DNA of 47,773 bases from CAZRGV01 sp964599655 (GTDB taxonomy: Bacteria; Planctomycetota; Planctomycetia; Isosphaerales; Isosphaeraceae): positions 1 through 47,773 of the forward strand of contig CAZRGV010000036.1 in the NCBI GenBank assembly GCA_964599655.1, in the 5' to 3' direction. A model generated the notes under the pieces. That model was not told the DNA's origin and made no database searches. It saw nothing but the letters and a program-made list of their open reading frames with translations. Below are positions 26,948 through 35,655 of this stretch, in pieces. Made by a program: the position numbers and the translations under genes. How positions within the stretch are numbered: position 1 is the first letter of the stretch; every line of letters begins with the position of its first letter.

Positions 26948-28375
26948 TCAGGCCAGCAGCTCGTTGACAACGCGCCCGTGAACGTCGGTCAGGCGCTGCT
27001 CGCGGCCACCGTGGAAGAAGGTCAACAACGTGTGGTCGAAGCCGAGCAGGTGAAGGATCGTCGCGTGCAGGTCGTGAACATGAACGGGGTTCTCGGCCGC
27101 CGCATAGCCGATCTCGTCGGTCGCGCCCACGACCGTCCCCCCTCGGACTCCGCCACCGGCCAGCCAGGCGGTGAAGCCCTTCGGGTTGTGGTCGCGGCCC
27201 GAGCCGTTCTGGCTCGTCGGCATGCGGCCGAACTCTCCGGACCAGACGACGAGCGTCTCCTCCAGCAACCCGCGGCGTTTGAGGTCGGTCAACAGGGCGG
27301 CGATGGGCTTGTCGGTTTCGCCGCAGTGCAGGCCGTGGTTCTTTTCCATGCCGCCGTGAGCATCCCAGTTCTCGTCGAGATGGCCGCCGCCGGAATAAAC
27401 CTGGACGAAACGGACACCCCGCTCAACCAGTCGGCGGGCCATCAGGCACTTCCGGCCGAAGTCGGCGGTTCGCTCGTCGTCGAGCCCGTACAACGTCCGA
27501 GTTTCGGCCGACTCCGAGGAGAGGTCGACGGCCTCCGGCGCATGGGCCTGCATCCGGTACGCGAGCTCATAGCTGGCGATGCGAGCCGAAAGCTCCGACT
27601 GGTGCGGTCGGGCCTCGCGATGCGCCTCATTGAGGCGAGCCAGGAAGTCGAGCTGGGCCCGTTGCTCATCGCGAGTGACCGGAGCGCGCGGGGTCAGGTT
27701 CAAGATCGGATCGCCGCTGGTGCGGAACTGCGTGCCTTGATACGTGGCCGGCATGTAGCCGGCGCCCCAGTTCGGCGCTCCGCCAATCGGCCCGCCTCTC
27801 GGGTCGAGCAAGACCACGAAGCCCGGCAGGTTGCGATTCATCGTGCCGAGGCCATACGTCGTCCAGCTTCCCAGACAGGGTTTGCCTTGAAAGAGCGATC
27901 CTGTGTTCATCTGGATCATTGCCGATCCGTGCGCGAAGCTGTCGGCGTACATCGATCGAATGATCGCCATGTCGTCAACACAACGCGCGAGGTTCGGAAA
28001 AAGCTCTGAAACCTCAATGCCGCTCTGGCCGTGCCTGGAGAACTTCCAGGGGGAGCCGAGCAAGGTGTTCTTCGCGACCTGTCCCTTGCGGACCTCGATT
28101 TCGATCGTCTTGCCGGACTTTTCCTGAAGGGTCGGCTTGGGGTCGAACAGGTCGACCTGCGACGGGCCGCCGTACATGAACAGGAAGATGACGCTCTTCG
28201 CCTTGGCGGGGAAGTGGGGCGTTCGGGGAGCGAGCGGATCGTTCGGCGTGGTCTCGGCGGCTCGGATGCGAGCGAAGAATCCATCCTCGGCCAGCAGCGA
28301 GGTGAGCGCCAGACCCGTGAAGCCGGCGCCGGTTTGCCAGAGAAACTCGCGGCGAGTGCGTCCGCAGGGAGTCAT
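26948..28375 (-). CDS. DUF1501 family protein, Tat-exported
   Basis: 475 residues. A twin-arginine signal (RTRREFLWQTG) opens the chain. The family motifs follow: FLFMYGGPSQVDLFDPKP near 65-82, the Arg-Ser-Met segment IIRSMYADSFAHGSAMIQ, NWDAHGG, and WSGEFGRMPTSQ with GRDHNPKGFTAWLAGGGV. DUF1501 proteins have an alkaline-phosphatase/sulfatase-like fold and act outside the cytoplasm; the reaction is not established. It lies 66 bp after the DUF1549/DUF1553 gene, the standard planctomycete pair. Confidence 0.93.
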   Translation of the reverse strand: MTPCGRTRREFLWQTGAGFTGLALTSLLAEDGFFARIRAAETTPNDPLAPRTPHFPAKAKSVIFLFMYGGPSQVDLFDPKPTLQEKSGKTIEIEVRKGQVAKNTLLGSPWKFSRHGQSGIEVSELFPNLARCVDDMAIIRSMYADSFAHGSAMIQMNTGSLFQGKPCLGSWTTYGLGTMNRNLPGFVVLLDPRGGPIGGAPNWGAGYMPATYQGTQFRTSGDPILNLTPRAPVTRDEQRAQLDFLARLNEAHREARPHQSELSARIASYELAYRMQAHAPEAVDLSSESAETRTLYGLDDERTADFGRKCLMARRLVERGVRFVQVYSGGGHLDENWDAHGGMEKNHGLHCGETDKPIAALLTDLKRRGLLEETLVVWSGEFGRMPTSQNGSGRDHNPKGFTAWLAGGGVRGGTVVGATDEIGYAAAENPVHVHDLHATILHLLGFDHTLLTFFHGGREQRLTDVHGRVVNELLA

Positions 28376-28441
28376 GATCGTTTTCCCTCGAAGTTCCTGG
28401 CTGGCATTTCCGGAGCCGGCGGCCCGCTGTCGACCACCGGG

Positions 28442-30514
28442 TCAATCCACAGTCACGAACTCATTGGTATTGAGAAGGACGAGGCAGAAGGCGCGAAGGG
28501 CCTCTCCGTTCGGGTCGGAGCGGTCTTCGGCACGGCTCCGCTGAGCGATCCTGCCAGCCTGGGCGTCGAGGAATTCGAGCGATTGCCGCCGTTCGTCGTC
28601 GCTCGGAGGGCGAGCCAGGGCCAGGGTGAACGCCCGGTCGATTTGCCGGACCGGATCGTCGCCGGTCTCGCGTTTCAGGCGAGCCGCGAAGTGGGCGGCC
28701 TGCTCGTGGAGGAAGGCACTATTGAGCAAGGTCAGGGCCTGAGGCGCCGTCGTGGTGACGGCTCGTCTCGGGCACGGTTCGTTGTTGTCGGCGGCGTCGA
28801 GGACTTCCAGTTCGGGCAGGGCCAGGGTCCGTTTGACCTTGACGTAGAGGCTTCGGCGGGCGGCCTCCGCCGGCGGCGAGACCGACCAGCCATTGCCGGG
28901 CCGCGACTGGCCGGCCAGGACCGCCTGGTCGATCGGCGGCATCACGCTGGGTCCACCGACTTCGAGATTCAGGTCGCCCGAGACGGAGAGGATTGCGTCC
29001 CGGACTGGCTCGGCTTCGAGGCGTCGGGGGGCCATCCGCCAGAGCAAGGTATTGTCGGGGTCCAGTTCGGCGGCCTTCTCGTCCCAGGAACCCGCGCGTC
29101 GATAGGCTGCGGACGTGACCATCAGTCGATGCATTGCCTTGAGGCTCCAGCCTCGCGCGATGAACTCGGAGGCCAGCCAGTCGAGAAGGTCGGGATGGGA
29201 CGGCTCGTCGCCCATCGCGCCAAAGTCGCTGGTCGTGCCAACGATCCCTCGACCGAAGTGGTATTGCCAGAGCCGATTGACCAGAACTCGAGCCGTCAGC
29301 GGATTGGTCGGACTGGCGATCCAGCGCGCCAGGGCCAGCCTCCGGCCGGTCGAATGGCCAGCAGCGGCCGGACGGATGGCCGGAGGTTCTGGTTCGATCG
29401 CCGAGAGAAAGCCAGGGGCGACCTCGGGGCCGGGGCTGTGGGCGTCGCCTCGCTTGAGGAGCTTTGTCGGCTCGGCGGTTGGCCCGTCGTCGGTCAGGCC
29501 GAGGGCCATTGGCAGCATCGCCGGCCGGTTCGTTTCGAGGGCCTTGATCCGTGCCTCGAGTTCGTCCTTGAGGGGCTTCGAGACCTCGCCAAGCCCCTGG
29601 AGCCGCTCTCGAATCGAGGCGATTTGACGGTCGACGGCGCGGTTCAGCTCGGCGACCCGAGTCTGTTCCGACTCGCTCGCCAGCACGACACTGATGCTCT
29701 CAACGCTGTCACGAACGAACCGCTTGCCCGGCGCGAAGATCGCCACCATCCGGTAGTAATCGGCCTGCGGAATCGGGTCGAACTTGTGGTCGTGACAACG
29801 GGCGCAGTGAATCGTCAGACCGAGAAATGTGGTTCCGACGGTCTTGATCATGTCGTCAAGCTGGTCGAACCGATCCATGACGGGGTCGGCCGGTTCGTCG
29901 TCGATGAGTCCGAGGCGGTGGATGCCCGTCGCGATCTTGGTTTCGAAGGTCGCGTCTGGCATCTCATCGCCGGCCAGTTGCTCGATCAGAAACCGGTCGT
30001 AGGGCTTGTCGGCATTGAGCGACCGAACGACCCAGTCGCGATATTTCCAGGCATTCGGCTTGGGGTCGTCGCGTTCGTAGCCGTGGGTTTCGGCATACCG
30101 CACGAGGTCGAGCCAGTACCTGGCCCATCGCTCGCCGTAATGTGGGCTCGCGAGCAGGCGGTCAACGAGCGACTCATACGCGTCCGGCGATGGGTCGTGG
30201 ACGAACGCCTCCACCTCCCGGGGCGTCGGCGGCAGGCCGGTCAGGTCGAACGACAACCGGCGAATGAGTGTGCGGCGATCCGCCTCGGGCGCGGCGACCA
30301 GGCCATTCGCGTTCAAGGAACGCAGCAGGAAGGCATCGATCGGGTTTCGGATGGCGCCCGGTTCGGCCTCGACCCGCGGAACCTCGGGACGGACAACCGG
30401 GCGAAACGCCCAGGGAGGTTCTTCGCCAAGGGCGAAGGTTGCGCCCTGAACCATGAGGCAGGCGAACAGAGCGAGCCGTTGGAATCGGAGAGCAGCCGGG
30501 AGGCGGAGGGTCAT
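28442..30514 (-). CDS. DUF1549/DUF1553 domain protein, exported, cytochrome-like motif
   Basis: 690 residues. A signal peptide (ALFACLMVQGATFALGE) is followed by the DUF1549 domain (RRLSFDLTGLPPTPREVEAFV at about 85-105; HYGERWARYWLDLVRYAETHGYE) which contains CARCHDHK at 237-244, a c-type haem-like CxxCH. The C-terminal DUF1553 domain shows LARWIASPTNPLTARVLVNRLWQ and TAPQALTLLNSAF. The usual extra N-terminal cytochrome-like domain of larger paralogues is absent. These proteins are encoded next to DUF1501 proteins, as here, and are thought to work with them in the periplasm; the substrate is unknown, with polysaccharide breakdown often proposed. Confidence 0.93.
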   Translation of the reverse strand: MTLRLPAALRFQRLALFACLMVQGATFALGEEPPWAFRPVVRPEVPRVEAEPGAIRNPIDAFLLRSLNANGLVAAPEADRRTLIRRLSFDLTGLPPTPREVEAFVHDPSPDAYESLVDRLLASPHYGERWARYWLDLVRYAETHGYERDDPKPNAWKYRDWVVRSLNADKPYDRFLIEQLAGDEMPDATFETKIATGIHRLGLIDDEPADPVMDRFDQLDDMIKTVGTTFLGLTIHCARCHDHKFDPIPQADYYRMVAIFAPGKRFVRDSVESISVVLASESEQTRVAELNRAVDRQIASIRERLQGLGEVSKPLKDELEARIKALETNRPAMLPMALGLTDDGPTAEPTKLLKRGDAHSPGPEVAPGFLSAIEPEPPAIRPAAAGHSTGRRLALARWIASPTNPLTARVLVNRLWQYHFGRGIVGTTSDFGAMGDEPSHPDLLDWLASEFIARGWSLKAMHRLMVTSAAYRRAGSWDEKAAELDPDNTLLWRMAPRRLEAEPVRDAILSVSGDLNLEVGGPSVMPPIDQAVLAGQSRPGNGWSVSPPAEAARRSLYVKVKRTLALPELEVLDAADNNEPCPRRAVTTTAPQALTLLNSAFLHEQAAHFAARLKRETGDDPVRQIDRAFTLALARPPSDDERRQSLEFLDAQAGRIAQRSRAEDRSDPNGEALRAFCLVLLNTNEFVTVD

Positions 30515-30634
30515 CGGCGGGATCTCTCGACGGCGGGAGATTGTTCGCTTTATGTTGAATCTTGCGCTCCCGGGTCGAGATTTGCAAGCACGAAGCGTCG
30601 TGCCAGACCGGCGTACGGCGATGCGTCAATTGGA

Positions 30635-31237
30635 TCAGACGAGGTCGTCAAGGGCCCAGTTCGCCGGCTTTCGGGGTCGGCCGGAGAGCAGACAAGGATT
30701 GCCGAGCGCCTTCGAGAACTGCTCCCGTGTCGCGAACGGCCAGACGTTCCAGGCGCCGGACGCCTCGAACGCGCGCCACTGCTCGGCCCTTTGCGGGTTG
30801 GTCAGGAGAGTGCGAATCGTTTGGATCAGCAAGAAGGCCGCGGGAAGTCCGAAGGCGAACGCCAGCACGTACCGGCAGCCGATCAGGTTAAGCCATGCGA
30901 TCGTCCCGAGCGTTGCCCCGAGAAGCAGCAGCAGGAGACACAAAAGGAGCGATGCCGGAGCCGTCGGGAGATCGACCGTGGACTCAAGATCGGAGTGGAG
31001 GAACACAATGGCGCGCGTGGCCAACGTCCGATCGTCCTCGGCGAGTCGGTCTCGGCCACGCAAACGGTAGGTGCGAAGGTCGTCGTAAAGCAGCCACGCG
31101 AAGCCGTAGATCGCATGGATGGCCGGGTCCTCCGAGGGCAGGGGAACGCGTTCCTCAAACGCGTCGTTCGTGGATTGACCCGAGACGAGGTGACGGAGGG
31201 CTTCCGCGAGTTCCGCGCGGGCGATGGGGTCGATCAT
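30635..31237 (-). CDS. two-helix membrane protein, unknown function
   Basis: 200 residues from ATG 31237, which has GAGAG about seven bases upstream; the open frame reaches 31336 but overlaps the TPR gene's end. Two adjacent transmembrane helices lie at about 98-118 (Leu-rich, LLLCLLLLLLGATLGTIAWL) and 125-145. The N-terminal 95 residues are soluble and acidic. No family is recognised. It ends the secretin-TPR gene row, 95 bp after the TPR gene, so a role in the same envelope system is possible. Confidence 0.65.
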   Translation of the reverse strand: MIDPIARAELAEALRHLVSGQSTNDAFEERVPLPSEDPAIHAIYGFAWLLYDDLRTYRLRGRDRLAEDDRTLATRAIVFLHSDLESTVDLPTAPASLLLCLLLLLLGATLGTIAWLNLIGCRYVLAFAFGLPAAFLLIQTIRTLLTNPQRAEQWRAFEASGAWNVWPFATREQFSKALGNPCLLSGRPRKPANWALDDLV

Positions 31238-31332
31238 GGCGAGCTCTCTCGGTTTTTCCGTACCCTCGCCGTCAAGGCGCGAAAAACGACCGGGCGAGCC
31301 CATTTTACGAGGGAATCGCCCGGCGTTCGAGT

Positions 31333-32175
31333 TCAACGAATCCGTCCAGCCGTGGCCGCTGAGGTGGGCGAAGCCGTGTGCGACGCTCGCACGAGACTGT
31401 GCCCATCGAGCTTGGCCAGGCCGTTTCGGGCGTTGTCGAGGCCGGGCTGGATCTGCAACGCCGTTTGGAAGTGCCGCCGCGCTTCCTCGGTTTTGCCCAG
31501 CGCGGCGAGCATGTACGCGAGATTGGCGTGCGCGGCGCCCGGTCCGCTCGCCTTGGTCAAGGCTTCGAGGGCGGCCTGGGTCTTGCCGGCGGCGGCGAGC
31601 GTCAGGCCGAGATTGGTCTGGATTCGAGGGTTCGTTGGGTCGAGTTCGGTCGCCTTGCGCAGCGTCTTCTCGGCGTCGAAGAGTCGACCTTGCAGGTAAT
31701 AGCTATAACCGGCGTCGTTCCAGATGTCCGCATTCTTGGGGTCGAGTTTTTGTGCCGTCTGGTAATGCTTCTCGGCCTCGGGAAAGCGTCCGAGGCGATC
31801 GAGTGCTGAGGCGAGGCGGCGGTGCAGCTTCGCCCTGCCCTTGGGATCGCCCCAGCGGGAAACGCGACCCTGGAACTCGTCGATGGCCTTCTGATATTCC
31901 ATGATGGCCCCCTCGAACTCGCCTTGCTGTTCGAGGGCGCGAGCCAGGTCGAGGTGCGTGTTGATCTTTTGCTCGACGGAGGGTTTGCCACGGAATTCGG
32001 CGCGATGGATCTCGGAATCGACCTTCACGCTCGCCGTTTCCGGCGTTGCTCGGGGCACTTGAAGCGCGGGCTCGGTAACGGCCTGACGGCCGGGGAGGGT
32101 CTTGCAACCCGCCCCGGCGACCATCAGCAGACCGGCCAGACCCATCGAGGTCCATGCCAACGGTCTCGAAATCAT
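31333..32175 (-). CDS. TPR-repeat lipoprotein
   Basis: 280 residues. The signal ends in a lipobox, VAGAGC, with the lipidated Cys at 24. At least four tetratricopeptide repeats follow from about residue 70 to 250 (for example AIMEYQKAIDEFQG, AEKHYQTAQKLDPKNADIWN and AEKTLRKATELDPTNPRIQT). TadD and PilF/PilW lipoproteins of this build help secretins reach and assemble in the outer membrane. Its ATG overlaps the stop of the upstream gene by four bases, and a secretin gene lies just before, which supports that role. Confidence 0.85.
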   Translation of the reverse strand: MISRPLAWTSMGLAGLLMVAGAGCKTLPGRQAVTEPALQVPRATPETASVKVDSEIHRAEFRGKPSVEQKINTHLDLARALEQQGEFEGAIMEYQKAIDEFQGRVSRWGDPKGRAKLHRRLASALDRLGRFPEAEKHYQTAQKLDPKNADIWNDAGYSYYLQGRLFDAEKTLRKATELDPTNPRIQTNLGLTLAAAGKTQAALEALTKASGPGAAHANLAYMLAALGKTEEARRHFQTALQIQPGLDNARNGLAKLDGHSLVRASHTASPTSAATAGRIR

Positions 32176-32843
32176 CGCGACCCTCCACCGAACGAGGCTG
32201 TCGAGGTCGGTGAGACGCTGTAGGTCCTCGGAGCCATGAGGCTTCGAAGCACGTAGATATCATAGTTATTGGCGGCCTCGACACCCATCATGCCGCGATA
32301 CGGCGAGGGACCGATCACGACGCGGTCGGCGTTGACGGGAAGCTGGGCGCCCTGCAAGGCGGCGACGATCGTCTCGCGTCGCGCCCGAGCCAGGTCCGGC
32401 GCGTCGGGGGTCCACTCGACGACGACCGGCCCACTCCACGCGGGCAGCCGAGAGGCCAGGAAGCTCAGGCGATACGCCCCGCTGGGAGCAAGTTCATTGG
32501 TCCCCGCGATGAAGTCGGAGTCATACAGGGTGAAGGTGTGCATATCGGCCTTCGCCTTCTGGGCCGACATCGTCGCGTAGAGCGAGGCCCCCAGCGGCGG
32601 AACCACGAACTGGTCGGGATATCCGATCAGACTGTCGTGCAGGACGAAGGCGGTGTGGTTGATGGCTCGACGGACGGGCCCTCCAGAGCAGTGCACATGC
32701 TGAACGCCAGGATGCATGACCGGCGGAGGCGGAAGGTACGGTCCGGTCGGCGGTGGAGGAAGCTGGGCCCAGGCGGGAGACGAGGCGAATCCCGCCACCA
32801 GGGCCGACGTCCATCGGAAGATTCGGCGTCGGAAAGGCCGCAT
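32172..32843 (-). CDS. exported protein of secretin cluster, unknown function
   Basis: 223 residues with a signal peptide (RRIFRWTSALVAGFASSPAWAQ) and a Pro-rich segment after it. The middle contains GYPDQFVVPPLGASLY and the end resembles an OmpA-like or phosphate-loop-free alpha/beta fold (ARARRETIVAALQGAQLPVNADRVVIGPSPYRG), a pattern seen in pilus-cluster OmpA-like proteins. No firm family. It stops inside the start of the TPR lipoprotein gene (ATGA overlap) and follows the secretin by 80 bp, so it is probably an outer-membrane or periplasmic partner of that secretin. Confidence 0.65.
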   Translation of the reverse strand: MRPFRRRIFRWTSALVAGFASSPAWAQLPPPPTGPYLPPPPVMHPGVQHVHCSGGPVRRAINHTAFVLHDSLIGYPDQFVVPPLGASLYATMSAQKAKADMHTFTLYDSDFIAGTNELAPSGAYRLSFLASRLPAWSGPVVVEWTPDAPDLARARRETIVAALQGAQLPVNADRVVIGPSPYRGMMGVEAANNYDIYVLRSLMAPRTYSVSPTSTASFGGGSR

Positions 32844-32923
32844 CGTGGATCTCCGAGTCTTCGGACTGGAATCCCGGCCGGTTCGAACGGCTGGCGGGGA
32901 TTCTCAGGCCATGGTTAAGGGGT

Positions 32924-34768
32924 TCAGTCCGCGTGTCCGTGGGGTCCGATCACCCACTGCTGCTCGCTTCGGAAGTGCTTCATGATCTCCAGCGGGTCGA
33001 GCTCCTGAATGGTGGCCCTGTGCGGGTGGCCCGTCCGGCCCTCGATCCGGCCGAGGAAGTAGAACTCCCAGTCGTTCGGCTCGAGAACCCGGTCGCCTGG
33101 TTGAGGCGGAACCTGGTTCGGGTCGAGCGGGTCGATGAGCTCGGGAGTCACGAGCACGACCAGTTCCGTCTCGAGGGTCTCGATGTTGTTCTGGCTGAAC
33201 CAGGGTCCGACGATCGGGAGATCGCCCAGCGCGGGGACCCGATTCGTCGTGGCGTTGGTTCGGGTCGAGAGCAAGCCGGCGATCGCCAGGGTCTGGCCTT
33301 CCTTCAGCTCGACGACCGTTCGAGCGCTCCGCTGGTTGATACCGGGAACGGTTGTACCGCTGATCGACGTACCGGTCGAGAAGTTCAGTTCGCTGAAGAC
33401 CGGTTCGACGTCCAGGCGAATTGTGTCACCGTCGAGGACGTGGGGAATGAACTGGAGGATCGCTCCGAAGTCGGCGAACTGGATCGTCACGACCGTACCG
33501 CCGCCGGGAATCGTGGCACTCTGCGGGACGGGGTAAGGGAACTTACCGCCCGCGAGGAATCGGGCCGGCTGACCATCGACGGCGATCAGGTTCGGTTCGG
33601 CGAGAATCTTGGCGAGGCTGTTCTGACGAAGGGCGTTGATGAACAGCGAGAACTTCCCTTCATCGAAGACGCCGAAGAGCTGCGAGCCCTTGGCACCGAT
33701 GTTCCCGATGATCGAATTGAGCACCGCCCCTTGCGTGATGCGCTGCCAGTTCACGCCGAGCTGGCGAATGGCGGTCCGGTTCAGCTCGGCGATCTTGACC
33801 TTGAGCAAGACCTGTCGTGGCCCAGGCACCCGAACGCGGTTGATGATGACGTCGGAGCCGAGCGTGCCGCTGCCGCCCGCGGGCGGAACGCCCGGACCCA
33901 TCGAGCTGCTCGGTGATGGCATGACGACGGGGTTCGGGGCCGCTCCGGAGGGAATCCCGCCCGTGGCGATGCCGCTGCCTCCTTGAGTTCCACCCGTCGC
34001 GCCACCGGCCTGATAGGCCGCGCGAGTCACGTCATCACCGTTCGCCGCCGCCATCTGCGCCTGCTGGCCCGCTCCTTGCAAGCTGGCCGCTTCGCCCAGA
34101 AGGGCCGTTCGAACGACCTGGAGCACGCCGGCCATCGTCTGAGTGTCGGGAACCTGGCCTTCCAGCAAGATCTGAGGACCAAGCTGGGTGATCGTCACGT
34201 TCGCGCCCGGGAAGACCTTCACCAGCCGGTCTTGAAGATCCTTGGTATCCACGGTAACCCGAAGCCGAAGGGTCACGCTCTTTTCTTGCTCATCCCAGAT
34301 CGTCAGTGTGGTGTTTCCGTACGACAGTCCATACACATCCAAAAGTTTCGGATTGGGTTGATCCTCATCCAGCATGCGAACGTTGGCGACCGCGGGGTTG
34401 GCGATAAAGATTCGTGACGCCGGTCGCTTCAGCTCGAAGATTCGCGACTGCCCGACGAAGACTTGGACCTCGGCCTTGGGCTCGCGAAGGACCTCGACAA
34501 GGCCATCGATTTCGGTATCGGCCTGATCCGGCACCGCGGGCGGCTGAGCTTGCGGCTCCGTGTTGAACGGGACAGGAGGAGCCGGGATCGCCTCGGCCTG
34601 AGGCGGTAACGGCGGTAATTCGAGCGGTGGGCTCGGCGCTCCACCGGGAACAACGGCTTGCCCGAGGGCCGGCGCCGCCATCAGCGCCAGGGCCAGACCG
34701 ATGCACGGCCCGGCGAGTCGGACGGGACGCCGAGGCCGGGTCGCCGGGTTGAGAAGAGAGTGTGGCAC
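32924..34768 (-). CDS. CpaC/RcpA-like outer-membrane secretin
   Basis: 614 residues. A signal peptide (GLALALMAAPALGQA) is followed by a Pro-rich linker, the pilus-assembly N-domain at about 95-170 (VFVGQSRIFELKRPASRIFIANP and YGNTTLTIWDE), a BON/N1-like domain (VKVFPGANVTITQ), a Gly/Ala-rich insert at about 240-310, and the secretin domain to about 570 with FSELNFSTG and LKEGQTLAIAGLL, the conserved secretin strand. Secretins form the outer-membrane ring for pili or type II secretion. The N-domain places it with Tad (CpaC/RcpA) rather than PilQ. TPR lipoprotein and two more envelope genes follow. No Tad motor genes are in the window. Confidence 0.92.
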   Translation of the reverse strand: MPHSLLNPATRPRRPVRLAGPCIGLALALMAAPALGQAVVPGGAPSPPLELPPLPPQAEAIPAPPVPFNTEPQAQPPAVPDQADTEIDGLVEVLREPKAEVQVFVGQSRIFELKRPASRIFIANPAVANVRMLDEDQPNPKLLDVYGLSYGNTTLTIWDEQEKSVTLRLRVTVDTKDLQDRLVKVFPGANVTITQLGPQILLEGQVPDTQTMAGVLQVVRTALLGEAASLQGAGQQAQMAAANGDDVTRAAYQAGGATGGTQGGSGIATGGIPSGAAPNPVVMPSPSSSMGPGVPPAGGSGTLGSDVIINRVRVPGPRQVLLKVKIAELNRTAIRQLGVNWQRITQGAVLNSIIGNIGAKGSQLFGVFDEGKFSLFINALRQNSLAKILAEPNLIAVDGQPARFLAGGKFPYPVPQSATIPGGGTVVTIQFADFGAILQFIPHVLDGDTIRLDVEPVFSELNFSTGTSISGTTVPGINQRSARTVVELKEGQTLAIAGLLSTRTNATTNRVPALGDLPIVGPWFSQNNIETLETELVVLVTPELIDPLDPNQVPPQPGDRVLEPNDWEFYFLGRIEGRTGHPHRATIQELDPLEIMKHFRSEQQWVIGPHGHAD

Positions 34769-34856
34769 GGGGCGTCCCCTCTTTTTGTGCTTGAGAATGG
34801 GAGGACGGAAAAGCCGCTCGCGTGGGTTACGTCGATCGTTCCCAACGCTTGTGTCG

Positions 34857-34886
34857 TGTCGATCGTAGTGAGTCTTACGATCGACA
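34857..34886. promoter_or_regulatory. perfect 11-bp inverted repeat upstream of secretin
   Basis: TGTCGATCGTA at 34857-34867 and TACGATCGACA at 34876-34886 are exact reverse complements with an 8-bp spacer. A further half-like copy GTCGATCGT is at 34831-34839, and GGCCTAA is repeated directly at 34887 and 34898. The position, about 90 bp before the secretin start and 130 bp before the divergent DUF1614 gene, fits an operator. The binding protein is unknown. Confidence 0.55.
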
Positions 34887-35017
34887 GGCCTAATTTCGGC
34901 CTAACTGGGCAGGCGGCTTCACATCAAGCCCGGATTCCGCCTCTTGTTCCCTGGAACCGAGAAACCGAGAATAGCGTTCGAGGTGCTCAACAGGGGGTGA
35001 TCGTGGAGAATCAGGTC

Positions 35018-35632
35018 ATGCCGACCCGGGGCGATCGACGACGGCGAGGGAGTCTCGCCCTCTCGGCGGGCGTGCTGATCGTCCTCGTCCTGGCAGGTCT
35101 TAACGCGTTTCGAGGACTCGGCTTCAGCGCAGCAACCTCGGTGCTCCTGGTCGCGGCGATCGGTCTCGGCGGAAGGTTCGACCTGCCCCTCTATCGTCTG
35201 CGACATCGTGCAACGATGCAGTCGGGTTCCACACGCGTGGGGATCAACGTGGGGGGATGCGTGATTCCGCTCGCGGTCGCTATCGAACGCGCCATCGGCG
35301 TTCCGAATTCGGCCTGGTTCCCCCTGACGGGGGCCATCGGTCTCGTGGCCTTGCTCAGTTACCTCCTGGCACGTCCGGTCGCGGGTCAAGGCATCGTGCT
35401 CCCCTGGCCGCTTCCTGGATTGCTCGGCGCCGCGCTCGGGCTTTCCCTTTCCCCGGAACATCCGGTTGTGGTCGCGTACGTCGCCGGTGTTGTGGGACCG
35501 CTCCTTGGAGCCGATCTCCTGCATCTTCCGCAGCTGACTCGGCTTGGTGCCGTCCGGGCGGGAATCGGGGGGGAAGGGCCCTTCGATGGACTGCTCTGGT
35601 CGGGATTGCTGGCCAGCTACCTGGCGTTTTGA
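35018..35632 (+). CDS. DUF1614 family membrane protein
   Basis: 204 residues from ATG 35018, with GGAG ten bases upstream. Five to six transmembrane helices fill the chain (LALSAGVLIVLVLAGLNAF, FPLTGAIGLVALLSYLLA and others). FDLPLYRL and TRVGINVGGCVIPLAVAI are motifs of the DUF1614 family, whose function is unknown. It is followed 23 bp downstream by a KaiC-like ATPase gene, so the two are probably co-transcribed. Confidence 0.8.
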   Translation: MPTRGDRRRRGSLALSAGVLIVLVLAGLNAFRGLGFSAATSVLLVAAIGLGGRFDLPLYRLRHRATMQSGSTRVGINVGGCVIPLAVAIERAIGVPNSAWFPLTGAIGLVALLSYLLARPVAGQGIVLPWPLPGLLGAALGLSLSPEHPVVVAYVAGVVGPLLGADLLHLPQLTRLGAVRAGIGGEGPFDGLLWSGLLASYLAF

Positions 35633-35655
35633 GGACGTTCTTCAGAGGAGATCGC

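Noticed and set aside
28031..31699. A 1222-codon plus-strand open frame
   Set aside because: It is antisense to the DUF1501 and DUF1549/DUF1553 genes, which have clear motifs. It spans several genes and intergenic spaces, a typical GC-rich shadow.
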